Virus record (IMG/VR): IMGVR_UViG_3300025426_000042 | Coordinates: 1 to 51,926 of that record | Strand: one strand, 5' to 3' | Length of the DNA: 51,926 nucleotides | Source of the DNA: a virus | In this document: piece by piece, positions 1 through 6,352 of the stretch | How the letters are laid out: every line of letters starts with the position of its first letter | Position numbering within the stretch: position 1 is the stretch's first letter | The notes under the pieces: model-generated | What the model saw: only the letters and a program-made list of their open reading frames with translations | The model's database searches: none | What the model was told of the DNA's origin: nothing | Translations under genes and position numbers: made by a program

Positions 1-79
1 CAGAAACTCGATCTGCAACTCCTCCAAAACTTATCTCAGCTAACTGACTAGATTCAGCGATTATTTCATATACTTTCAT
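1..79 (-). CDS. N-terminal fragment of an unidentified gene (cut by left edge)
   Basis: Only the first 26 codons are in the window (begins MKVYEIIAESSQ) and the frame stays open to the left edge. The ATG at 77-79 is preceded by an AGGGAC ribosome-binding site and, 20 bases further upstream, by a T4-style late motif GATAAATA (99-106). That placement suggests a late, probably structural gene. Too little is visible to assign a family. Confidence 0.6.
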   Translation of the reverse strand, partial: MKVYEIIAESSQLAEISFGGVADRVS

Positions 80-98
80 GGCATTTGTCCCTATGTGA

Positions 99-106
99 TA
101 TTTATC
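99..106 (-). promoter_or_regulatory. T4-type late promoter (GATAAATA) for the left-edge gene
   Basis: On the minus strand the sequence reads GATAAATA, the core recognised by gp55 in T4-like phages. It lies 20 bases before the ATG of the truncated gene and directly after a hairpin (117-136) that could stop transcripts arriving from the gp55-gp46 operon. The same octamer with the same geometry recurs elsewhere in this window. Confidence 0.65.
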
Positions 107-116
107 CGCACATTAA

Positions 117-136
117 AGAAGAACTTACGTTCTTCT
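117..136 (-). terminator. Hairpin with GTAA loop, candidate terminator
   Basis: An 8-bp perfect stem (117-124 with 129-136) closes a 4-base loop that reads GTAA, a GNRA tetraloop, on the minus strand. It is followed on that strand by TTTAATG, so the T-run is short. It sits between the gene-free region and the late promoter at 99-106, where a stop for minus-strand transcription would be expected. Confidence 0.5.
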
Positions 137-194
137 GTTCTTCGCTTGCGCTCGAACTTTTCGTAGTCTATCAAAGAATAGTTAGTGATCAATT

Positions 195-207
195 AGTGCG
201 AAGCACT
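195..207. repeat. Short stable hairpin (AGTGC-GAA-GCACT)
   Basis: A 5-bp stem closes a GAA trinucleotide loop. The core GCGAAGC is a known exceptionally stable DNA mini-hairpin. It lies in the gene-free region between the candidate structured RNA core and the terminator-like hairpin at 117-136. Its role is unknown. Confidence 0.4.
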
Positions 208-236
208 TTAAATATTATCTAGATTGTTCAGTCACA

Positions 237-257
237 CTTTGCCCAGACAGGGCAAAG
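237..257. repeat. Hairpin, 8-bp perfect stem with 5-base loop
   Basis: Bases 237-244 and 250-257 form a perfect 8-bp stem (CTTTGCCC with GGGCAAAG) around the loop AGACA. No T-run follows on either strand, so it is more likely an RNA structural element or processing signal than a classical intrinsic terminator. Confidence 0.5.
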
Positions 258-263
258 AATGTT

Positions 264-292
264 TTGACATTATCTGAGTTGCACAATATCAC
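264..292 (+). promoter_or_regulatory. Possible sigma70-type promoter inside the gene-free region
   Basis: TTGACA (264-269) is separated by 17 bases from TATCAC (287-292), a perfect -35 with a 4-of-6 -10. Transcription would start near 299 and could end at the hairpin at 392-405, which is followed by TTCCTTTT, giving an RNA of about 110 bases. It conflicts with the G-U evidence that favours the minus strand, so it is kept at low confidence. Confidence 0.3.
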
Positions 293-391
293 CTTAGCGT
301 TACAGCATTACAGAGGCGGTCATCCGGTACCTCGAGCTGTGTCTTTATATGACGGCGGCTCGCAAACAAACGCTAACTTGCTTGCAAACGT

Positions 392-412
392 AGGGCTACA
401 GCCCTTCCTTTT
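392..412 (+). terminator. Weak intrinsic-terminator-like hairpin
   Basis: A 5-bp stem AGGGC/GCCCT (392-396 with 401-405) with a 4-base loop is followed on the plus strand by a pyrimidine run, TTCCTTTT. It could end a short RNA started at the possible promoter at 264-292, or simply be another stem of the structured region. Confidence 0.3.
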
Positions 413-562
413 GCCTTTAATTCCTAAAACAACCAAACCGCGGCAGCTTTGCGATCCTCGTCCTGTTAAGGATAGTGGTTGAGTACTCCTACGGCTGGAG
501 ATTTCCGTCCCTGTGATCCTAGATCCAGGTATAGAGCGCATGATGTTGGCCTGCGCTAGCTG

Positions 563-1000
563 TTAACCGTTAATTTGTTTGCCTTTGATGTGGGAGCCGT
601 GGACACGAACTGATATCTGACCGTTGTAATATTCGTCAGATTCTAATACTCTGCGTGTAAATTGTTCTCGTGCCTCTATATATGACGTTTCTGCCTTGGA
701 CTTACAATAAAATAATATCTCTCGGTGAAAGTTTTCTTGACCTAACTGCGCAATATCTTTGAGTAATTCATCGCTGGAACCATAATAGTCCTGCCAATCG
801 CTGTCAATTTTACTGCGGATTTTCTTTTTTTTCTTAGTGCCGTTTTTTAATTTTACTACTTTGTAGGTAGTTTTAGAAAATTTTGCTAGTTTTTTGCCTA
901 TGTACTTGCGCCCAGTTGATGTGTTTGTTATAAGATAAACAAACCCAATACAATCCTCGGGCAGTTGCTCTACAATTTGATTTAGATAGTACCAAGACAT
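563..1000 (-). CDS. GIY-YIG endonuclease-like protein (Seg-type homing nuclease candidate)
   Basis: The 145-residue protein has a GIY-YIG fold signature: FVY in GFVYLITN at residues 19-26, then YIG at 33-35, with a conserved-looking FHREILFY segment near residue 100 and a glutamate in SYIEAREQF near 112 that could be the catalytic acid. A lysine-rich insertion lies near residues 45-65. Free-standing GIY-YIG nucleases of the Seg type are common in T4-like phages and act as selfish homing enzymes that cut related genomes. The gene follows the small ORF upstream after only 3 bases and is last in the gp55-gp47-gp46 operon. The gene-free, structure-rich region starts directly after its stop, so an association with an intron-like or other RNA element is possible. 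Family assignment is good; homing activity and target are inferred. Confidence 0.75.
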   Translation of the reverse strand: MSWYYLNQIVEQLPEDCIGFVYLITNTSTGRKYIGKKLAKFSKTTYKVVKLKNGTKKKKKIRSKIDSDWQDYYGSSDELLKDIAQLGQENFHREILFYCKSKAETSYIEAREQFTRRVLESDEYYNGQISVRVHGSHIKGKQING

Positions 1001-1003
1001 ACA

Positions 1004-1282
1004 CTAATTAGTGTCTGCTGGTTTCTCCTCTTGTGCCTTTTGGCTTGCCTTACGTGCTCGTTTTGCCTGATCTAGATGTACACGATATTGCTGCACATGT
1101 TCTCTTCGTTGCCTTGCTATGATACGAATCTGCGCCAACCAGTAGCGCATATTTTCTCCTGCCCTGCGTGTGCCTTTTGCTTGCCAATCTTGATTTGCCT
1201 TAAAGTATTCGCGAAAAGCTGCCATGAGTTGTTCATGCGACTCTTCATTTTGATACGCAGACGGCTCAACGTGTTTACTCAT
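1004..1282 (-). CDS. Small charged conserved phage protein, function unknown
   Basis: This 92-residue protein is rich in Arg, Lys, Gln and Glu and probably mostly alpha-helical, with an amphipathic stretch around residues 40-80 (RYWLAQIRIIARQRREHVQQ). I recognise the general pattern of a small protein encoded beside gp46 in marine T4-like phages, but no function is established. It overlaps the end of gp46 by 8 bases, so it is translationally coupled to the recombination genes and is probably made early. An accessory role in recombination or replication is only a contextual guess. Confidence 0.7.
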   Translation of the reverse strand: MSKHVEPSAYQNEESHEQLMAAFREYFKANQDWQAKGTRRAGENMRYWLAQIRIIARQRREHVQQYRVHLDQAKRARKASQKAQEEKPADTN

Positions 1283-3056
1283 TGATTTCTAAATCATTCG
1301 CATAGCTGGTGTAACCATTTTCCTTAACAACCTTAAGTACATTGTTTACACGGCCCACTAATTCATCTCGATGACTGATCAAGAAAATATTCTTTTTACG
1401 TTCACGTGCCATCTTTTTAAGTACACCCAGTGCACCTTCAACACCTGATGCATCAAGTCCATTGTCAATAAGTTCATCGACAAACAAGAGATTAATACTT
1501 TGATATAGACTTTCCCACACATCTCGAAAACTCCAAGACAAACTTAGTATAAGTCTATTACGTTCTCCTCGACTGAGATTATCAAAATCTAAGTCTTGCC
1601 CCAGCTGAGTAATCTCAACAGTAAGATCGTTTTGGAATAGCACAGTATGAGGCAAGCCCATACGGTCCAAGTAGTAGGTCAATCTGTTGTTGAGATAAGC
1701 TAGGTTTTGATCTATAATCTTTTTACGTATAAAACTATCTTTGCTTGTGAGCAGTTTTAATAGGAACTCTTGATGTTCTTTTAAACTATTGAGGTTGTTC
1801 ACGCGATCCCATGAAATTTCCTGCATAGCAGTGTCCATAAGCTCGTCGATTTGCTCTTGATAAGTGTCTGTTTCATGGCTTTTTTGCACAAGTTGATTTT
1901 CAAGAGTGGTTAAATTGTTTTGATGCTTGAGAGCCTGCTCTACAGTATCGTAGTAAGTGTCGGGACGTCGGGCTATTTCTCCAATGTCCGCTAGCTCTGA
2001 GACAATTTTTCCAAGGTCCTTGGTAACCTTGTCAAAATATTTCTTTGCTTCACCTAGGTGACCCTGTGCTGTGGCAGTCATTTCTTCATGTTTGTGATCG
2101 TGCAGTTCTTGTTCACAAGCGTGACAGGTCTTACTTGCCAATAGGCCAAGCTCACGTTCATACTTCGTAACGCTTCGCTCCGCTTGCGCTATCGCGCTTT
2201 CTAACGTAGCACGTTCCTTATTCAGGCTTTTCAGCTTCGCTGCCTTCTCGTCATAAACTTTGAGCTCCGCATGCTTCGCAAGTTCTGCTTCAATGTCTAC
2301 ACTTTCAAGTTCTACAATAGCACGGCCAATCTTCTCAAGTTCACTGGCATGTTGATTACGCCAAGCACTTTGTCTAGTCAACAGATTATCAATACTCTTT
2401 TGAATATTCTCATTGCTTTTCTTTATAGCTTCAATGTTGGCAGTTTCTTGTAGTATCTCATCTTTAGTCTGACGAATCATCTCTTTGAGAGTTTCAGACT
2501 TTTCACTTAATAAGGTAATGCCCAACAATTGTTCAATAATAACTCTTTGATCATTAGCCCGCATACTTAAAAATGGTTCAGTATAGGTATTGAGTGCTAC
2601 AATATGTTTGAACATATCGTGGCTCATGCCCAATAACTCGTCTAAATCTCGTTGAGTTTCACGAACATCACCTTGTGCTTCATCTATTTCTTCTTCAGTT
2701 TGTGCAATATCGTTGACAAAAAATTGCAGAACATTGGGTTTACGTCCACGTTCTATACGATAATCTGTTCCATCTTTTTCAAATGCCAATGTAACTAACA
2801 GATTTTTATTGTTAGTTTTATTAATTAGATTATCTTTTTTAATATTAGTCAGTGCATTGCCAAATAATGCATAGCTAAGTGCATTTACAATAGTTGTTTT
2901 ACCTGTACCGTTGCGCGAACCGCTGTCATCTCCTCCTTGATCTAAGTTTTCACCTAGTACAAGAGTAAGATTTTCTTGTGCAAAGTTTACAGCTTGAGTT
3001 TGGTTACCCACACTCATGAAGTTTTTAACAGTTAATTCTTTAAGTTTTATACTCAT
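1275..3056 (-). CDS. 46: gp46, Rad50-like subunit of the recombination endonuclease
   Basis: This is the SMC/Rad50-type ATPase subunit that with gp47 resects DNA ends for recombination-dependent replication and helps degrade host DNA in T4-like phages. The 593-residue protein shows a Walker A (GSRNGTGKT, residues 46-54) and a long coiled-coil middle interrupted by a zinc-hook CxxC (Cys311, Cys314). Near the C-terminus are an ABC signature (LSRGERNR, about residue 495), a Walker B (INLLFVDELID, about 525) and a His-loop (FLISHRDE). Length is close to T4 gp46 (560). Its ATG overlaps the gp47 stop by 4 bases (ATGA), a translational coupling suited to a two-subunit complex. All key motifs are intact. 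Confidence 0.95.
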   Translation of the reverse strand: MSIKLKELTVKNFMSVGNQTQAVNFAQENLTLVLGENLDQGGDDSGSRNGTGKTTIVNALSYALFGNALTNIKKDNLINKTNNKNLLVTLAFEKDGTDYRIERGRKPNVLQFFVNDIAQTEEEIDEAQGDVRETQRDLDELLGMSHDMFKHIVALNTYTEPFLSMRANDQRVIIEQLLGITLLSEKSETLKEMIRQTKDEILQETANIEAIKKSNENIQKSIDNLLTRQSAWRNQHASELEKIGRAIVELESVDIEAELAKHAELKVYDEKAAKLKSLNKERATLESAIAQAERSVTKYERELGLLASKTCHACEQELHDHKHEEMTATAQGHLGEAKKYFDKVTKDLGKIVSELADIGEIARRPDTYYDTVEQALKHQNNLTTLENQLVQKSHETDTYQEQIDELMDTAMQEISWDRVNNLNSLKEHQEFLLKLLTSKDSFIRKKIIDQNLAYLNNRLTYYLDRMGLPHTVLFQNDLTVEITQLGQDLDFDNLSRGERNRLILSLSWSFRDVWESLYQSINLLFVDELIDNGLDASGVEGALGVLKKMARERKKNIFLISHRDELVGRVNNVLKVVKENGYTSYANDLEINE

Positions 3057-4066
3057 AGGCTATTATAAATTGACAACAGTATGTTTTTGTCGTAAGTATC
3101 GCTTTCAATGTTTATGATTTGACTTGATACAATTTGATCTACACTTTCGAATGCTTGAATATCTATGTTTGTATTAATTTCAACATCTTTCTTTTCAGCA
3201 ATCAGTGTAAGTTCTCTGATATCATAGTCGCTAATAAACTTCTCTTTGATAAAACTAGCTTCTTCATAGGTAATATCTATGTCTAGTATAACACGAAGAT
3301 GTTGCTTGGGCAAGATTATTGAGTCTGCATCATCGATCAGTTGACTTAATTTTACAGTACGGAACGTAGGTTGAGCAGGCCAAGTATGATATTCTGGAGC
3401 CCCTCCCCATTCTAACGTCATCATTCCACGTTCATCGTCCCATGCATCTGCATAATTGTGCGGAAATGCATTGCCAATATAGATCATGTTCTTTTGTTGT
3501 TGGCGTTTATGAAAGTGCCCGCTAAATCCAAGCTCATAGTTTTTAAAACTATCTAGCTGAATTTCTCCATGATCGGGCATTTGTACCATGGCATTCATAA
3601 AGAAGCTGGGTAATTCAAAGTGACCAAAGATATATTTGCCACCCTTCTTGCTTACTGACCGCCATTCTTCTCCTACAAGCCACGGACAAAGAGTGACGTC
3701 TCCAATAGTAGTAGGCTCATGTACCACAGTAACACCAGGTATATACTTTCCAAACTCCACACTGTGTATGTCTCGTTTGTCTTTGTAATACAAATCATGA
3801 TTACCAGGAAAGAAATAGAAGTTGTCAAACGCCTGGCCCAGTTTTTCCAAGGCCCTAAGGCTATAATCCATTGTAGTAATATTAAGGCTATTGCGATTAT
3901 GATGCCAATCGCCCATAAAGATACCTGTATCACACCCTTCCTCCTTTGCTTTGGCAATATACCAGTCAACAAAATCTTCACAATCTTGGTTATGTATACT
4001 ACTATTCGACTTTAAACCAAAGTGAATATCTGTAAAGACGGCTACTTTCTTGAATAAATTTGTCAT
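3053..4066 (-). CDS. 47: gp47, Mre11-like nuclease subunit of the recombination endonuclease
   Basis: This calcineurin-type metallophosphoesterase is the Mn-dependent nuclease partner of gp46. The metal-binding motifs occur in the expected order in the 337-residue protein: FTDIHFG (Asp13, His15), MGDWHH (Asp53), PGNHD (Asn89-His90-Asp91), then GHFELPSF and GHFHKRQ supplying later histidines. Length matches T4 gp47 (339). It overlaps gp55 upstream and gp46 downstream by 4 bases each, so the three are translated as a coupled set. The reading frame is intact with no missing catalytic motif. Confidence 0.95.
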   Translation of the reverse strand: MTNLFKKVAVFTDIHFGLKSNSSIHNQDCEDFVDWYIAKAKEEGCDTGIFMGDWHHNRNSLNITTMDYSLRALEKLGQAFDNFYFFPGNHDLYYKDKRDIHSVEFGKYIPGVTVVHEPTTIGDVTLCPWLVGEEWRSVSKKGGKYIFGHFELPSFFMNAMVQMPDHGEIQLDSFKNYELGFSGHFHKRQQQKNMIYIGNAFPHNYADAWDDERGMMTLEWGGAPEYHTWPAQPTFRTVKLSQLIDDADSIILPKQHLRVILDIDITYEEASFIKEKFISDYDIRELTLIAEKKDVEINTNIDIQAFESVDQIVSSQIINIESDTYDKNILLSIYNSL

Positions 4067-4896
4067 TCACTACTCTCGTCAAAACGTTTAATAGCAGCAG
4101 CATGTTCTCCTGAACCGGTTCTGCTGTAACTAGGATTCATACCATTCATTTCTAATATATCATCTCGAATATTTTGATTACGTTTTTCTGTGTTAATTAC
4201 TCTAACAAAACTATTAGTAACGGCTGCTGTAAAATATGCAAATGGATTATCTGATTTACTTTCGTCAAATTGCAATCCGATTTGTGTTAATTGTAAAATA
4301 GCCATGCCTTTCATTTCATCGTTATAGGTATAACCGCGAACATTGCCACGTGTAGCATAACGTTCACATAGCTTGATCATCATCTTAGCCAATGTATTTG
4401 TAATTTGTCCAGCATCTTTATCAAAATGACCTTTCTCTAAGTCGCCCTTCCAATGACTTTTGCCTACACATAATAATTTTTCTGGATCTTCTTCGTCAAA
4501 TTTCCAATGTTGGAATGGAGGAAAGTTAACTTTGTCTCTGTGATCTGCTAGACTTTTGGGATTTTTCTTGCGTGTGCTGTTTAATGGAATATGATCAAAA
4601 CTCATGATTCTAAAAACAACATCTGTTTTAGCTATTTTTTTGTAGTCGACTTCGCAATCGGCTTGTTTAACTTTTTCGCCTGCTGCTTTTCTGCGTTGAT
4701 ATTCTGCATCGCCTAGGCGTTTAGCTTGATTTCGTTTGGCTTCTGCTATACTTCTAATGTTAATCTTGTCCACACTAGGCAAAATCAAATCGTATTGATG
4801 ATACTTTGGATCGGTAAAACTGCAATATGAGCTTTTTGATTTGTGTATCTCTGCTAACATATCTTTGTTGTTTAGGTAATTTACTTTTGCGGTCAT
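4063..4896 (-). CDS. 55: gp55, late-transcription sigma factor (extended N-terminus)
   Basis: The C-terminal part matches the gp55 family that lets host RNA polymerase recognise late promoters: KLCERYATRGNVRGYTYNDEM, then LQFDESKSDNPFAYFTAAV and the segment NQNIRDDILEMNGMNPSY. These are the region-2-like elements shared with T4-like phages. At 277 residues it is longer than T4 gp55 (185), with about 160 extra, lysine-rich N-terminal residues of unknown role. It is first in the operon, downstream of a consensus sigma70-type promoter (4922-4950). It therefore looks early-made, and it is the plausible reader of the ATAAATA motifs found throughout this window. Confidence 0.88.
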   Translation of the reverse strand: MTAKVNYLNNKDMLAEIHKSKSSYCSFTDPKYHQYDLILPSVDKINIRSIAEAKRNQAKRLGDAEYQRRKAAGEKVKQADCEVDYKKIAKTDVVFRIMSFDHIPLNSTRKKNPKSLADHRDKVNFPPFQHWKFDEEDPEKLLCVGKSHWKGDLEKGHFDKDAGQITNTLAKMMIKLCERYATRGNVRGYTYNDEMKGMAILQLTQIGLQFDESKSDNPFAYFTAAVTNSFVRVINTEKRNQNIRDDILEMNGMNPSYSRTGSGEHAAAIKRFDESSE

Positions 4897-4921
4897 CCTG
4901 TTCTCAGTCCTTTAATGTCTA

Positions 4922-4950
4922 ATTATAAACTACGCACATTAAAAAGTCAA
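4922..4950 (-). promoter_or_regulatory. Sigma70-type early promoter of the gp55-gp47-gp46 operon
   Basis: On the minus strand TTGACT (4945-4950) and TATAAT (4922-4927) are separated by exactly 17 bases, one mismatch from full consensus. The -10 box lies 25 bases before the gp55 ATG. It directly abuts a divergent late-type motif at 4950-4957, so early leftward and late rightward transcription diverge from the same few bases. Confidence 0.85.
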
Positions 4951-4957
4951 CTAAATA
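4950..4957 (+). promoter_or_regulatory. Probable late promoter of the baseplate operon (ACTAAATA)
   Basis: ACTAAATA, a variant of the T4 late core TATAAATA, lies 23 bases before the ATG at 4981. It shares base 4950 with the -35 box of the divergent early promoter. It matches the ATAAATA set elsewhere less well (C-T in place of A-T at the start), hence moderate confidence. Confidence 0.5.
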
Positions 4958-4980
4958 TTATATCAATTTAGGAATTTAAT

Positions 4981-6048
4981 ATGGGATTTGGCGATAGCTT
5001 ATTTCAAACTGTTTCAGCCGTAGACGGCCTTGCCAGCGGTATTTCTGCTGGAGTTAATATTGCCAATAATTTAAGTTCTGCATTAAACACAGGACTCAAT
5101 ATTGCTGGCGGGGTTTCTAGTGCGTTGAGAAGTATCAATTTACCTCCAGGTGGTGATCCAACGGGTGGCCTACTAGGAGCAGCATCGGCTGTTTTTGGAG
5201 GAGATGCTAATCCTGCAGATTGGCGTGTACGATTAAGTATTGCTAATGCTCCTAGTTTTCAAGGTAGTCCGGTACTGGCACCGTTACAACAAGCTGGCGG
5301 TTTGGTATTCCCATATACACCTACAATTACTATGCAAAGTACTGCCAAATATAGTGCTATCAGTACTACTCATACAAACTATACTTTCCAAGCCTTTCAC
5401 AATAGTGATCCAGGAAGTATAACTATTACAGCCCCGATGAACGTTGAAGATGCAACAGAAGGTCTTTATTGGATTGCCGCCGTGCATTATTTACGTAGTC
5501 TTACCAAAATGTTTTCAGGAAATGATTATCTTGCAGGCAATCCTCCTCCAGTTATATTTTTAAATGGTTATGGAAACTATGTTTTTAAAAATGTTCCTGT
5601 TGTAGTAACGGCATTCCAGACAACATTGCCTAATGATTGTGATTATATCAGTGTAGCCGCACCAAACGGTGTTAGTTTTGGCGGCGGATTTGGAGGCGGT
5701 CCATTAGGAGATATTGCATCTGCAGCCAGTGTTGTTGGTGGCATTGCTGGAATCGCAAGTGCCATCCCAGGACTTGGCAGTATTGCTAATCAAGTAGGTA
5801 ACCTTGCTGGAGCGGTAGGCAACATTGCTGGAGCAGCAAATGCTGTGGGTAACTTACTTGGCGGCGGTGGCGGTGGCGGAATTAGTAGTATAGGCGGATC
5901 TGTAACCGGAGGAGTAAGCCATATACCTACTAAAAGCGAATTTACTGTAACCTTACAGCCTGTATACAGCAGAGATAGTGCAAGATACTTTAGTTTAGAT
6001 ACATTTGTATCTGGCGGATATCTAAATGCACCATTTGGATATATTTAA
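4981..6048 (+). CDS. Baseplate tail-tube cap / tube initiator (gp48/gp54-like)
   Basis: The 355-residue protein opens the baseplate gene block. A central domain of about 150 residues (NYTFQAFHNSDPGSITITAP, then YWIAAVHYLRSLTKMF and PPPVIFLNGYGNYVFKNVPVVV) has the pattern I associate with the T4-like baseplate proteins that close the hub and start tube assembly (gp48, 364 residues in T4; gp54, 320). The first 60 residues and residues about 230-300 are Gly/Ala/Ser-rich and hydrophobic, ending in a poly-Gly run, which is unusual for an ordinary globular tail protein. A late-type motif precedes it, and gp53 starts 3 bases after its stop. The choice between gp48 and gp54 is unresolved. Confidence 0.7.
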   Translation: MGFGDSLFQTVSAVDGLASGISAGVNIANNLSSALNTGLNIAGGVSSALRSINLPPGGDPTGGLLGAASAVFGGDANPADWRVRLSIANAPSFQGSPVLAPLQQAGGLVFPYTPTITMQSTAKYSAISTTHTNYTFQAFHNSDPGSITITAPMNVEDATEGLYWIAAVHYLRSLTKMFSGNDYLAGNPPPVIFLNGYGNYVFKNVPVVVTAFQTTLPNDCDYISVAAPNGVSFGGGFGGGPLGDIASAASVVGGIAGIASAIPGLGSIANQVGNLAGAVGNIAGAANAVGNLLGGGGGGGISSIGGSVTGGVSHIPTKSEFTVTLQPVYSRDSARYFSLDTFVSGGYLNAPFGYI

Positions 6049-6051
6049 TTT

Positions 6052-6351
6052 ATGGCTACTTATAAAAATACAAGTCCTTGGTATACTACACAAGTAAAAA
6101 ATAATTATCTTGATTTATTGACTATTAGACCAGTTAGTGCAGAACCTGATGATTTTTATTATGTTATAGAAGCACAGTATGCATTAAGACCTGATCTACT
6201 AGCTTTTGATTTATACGGCACATCTCAATTGTGGTGGGTATTTGCACAACGCAATATGAATATTATAGAAGATCCTATATTAGATTTTGTTCCAGGAACT
6301 GGAATTTATATTTGTAAAAAATCTAGTTTAACTAAAGTGTTAGGATTATAA
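6052..6351 (+). CDS. 53: gp53-like baseplate wedge protein
   Basis: The 99-residue protein carries the hallmark of the gp53 baseplate wedge family: YALRPDLLAFDLYGTSQLWWVFAQRN followed by IIEDPILDFVPGTGIYI, a LysM-like fold in T4. It is about half the length of T4 gp53 (196), so it corresponds to the core domain only. In T4, gp53 locks wedges around the hub during baseplate assembly. It lies between the tube-cap gene (3 bases) and the hub gene (1 base), consistent with co-translation of baseplate parts. Confidence 0.85.
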   Translation: MATYKNTSPWYTTQVKNNYLDLLTIRPVSAEPDDFYYVIEAQYALRPDLLAFDLYGTSQLWWVFAQRNMNIIEDPILDFVPGTGIYICKKSSLTKVLGL

Positions 6352-6352
6352 C

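Larger units (their letters stand above)
107..562. ncRNA. Gene-free, GC-rich, hairpin-dense region: candidate structured RNA
   Basis: This stretch of about 450 bases holds no convincing gene: the two ORFs of 72-73 codons have odd composition and poor starts, one of them a TTG. It is visibly richer in GC than its surroundings, as structural RNAs are in AT-rich genomes. Directly visible stems: hairpin C 313-333 (313-316/330-333 plus 317-319/324-326), hairpin B 334-361 (334-337/358-361 plus 341-343/351-353) and hairpin A 362-385 (362-369/378-385), which abut with no unpaired bases between them. The loop of A (370-376) is perfectly complementary to 294-300, giving a possible 7-bp pseudoknot. Further stems are 237-244/250-257, 392-396/401-405, 430-435/476-481 enclosing 454-458/469-473, and 535-540/552-557. 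In hairpin A one pair is G-U on the minus strand but A-C on the plus strand, favouring minus. The family is unknown; large phage ornate RNAs (GOLLD or ROOL type) or a decayed group I intron are possibilities I cannot confirm. Confidence 0.5.

Noticed and set aside
264-482. Plus-strand ORF of 72 codons in the gene-free region
   Set aside because: It starts at TTG without a ribosome-binding site, its composition (many Pro, Arg, Gly) differs from neighbouring genes, and it lies across the abutting hairpins.
320-541. Minus-strand ORF of 73 codons in the gene-free region
   Set aside because: It overlaps the previous ORF antisense, is unusually rich in Arg, Ser and Gly, and follows no clear ribosome-binding site; probably an accident of GC-rich structured sequence.
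107-562. tRNA or tmRNA in the gene-free region
   Set aside because: No GTTCGAATC-type T-loop with a matching acceptor stem was found on either strand.
107-562. Group I intron
   Set aside because: Its nearness to a GIY-YIG nuclease suggested it, but I could not place the P3/P7 core or an interrupted flanking gene; kept only as a possibility.
3673-4015. ORFs of about 100 codons on both strands inside gp47
   Set aside because: They are in other frames of a well-supported gene, hydrophobic by antisense or frame effects, and have no translation signals.
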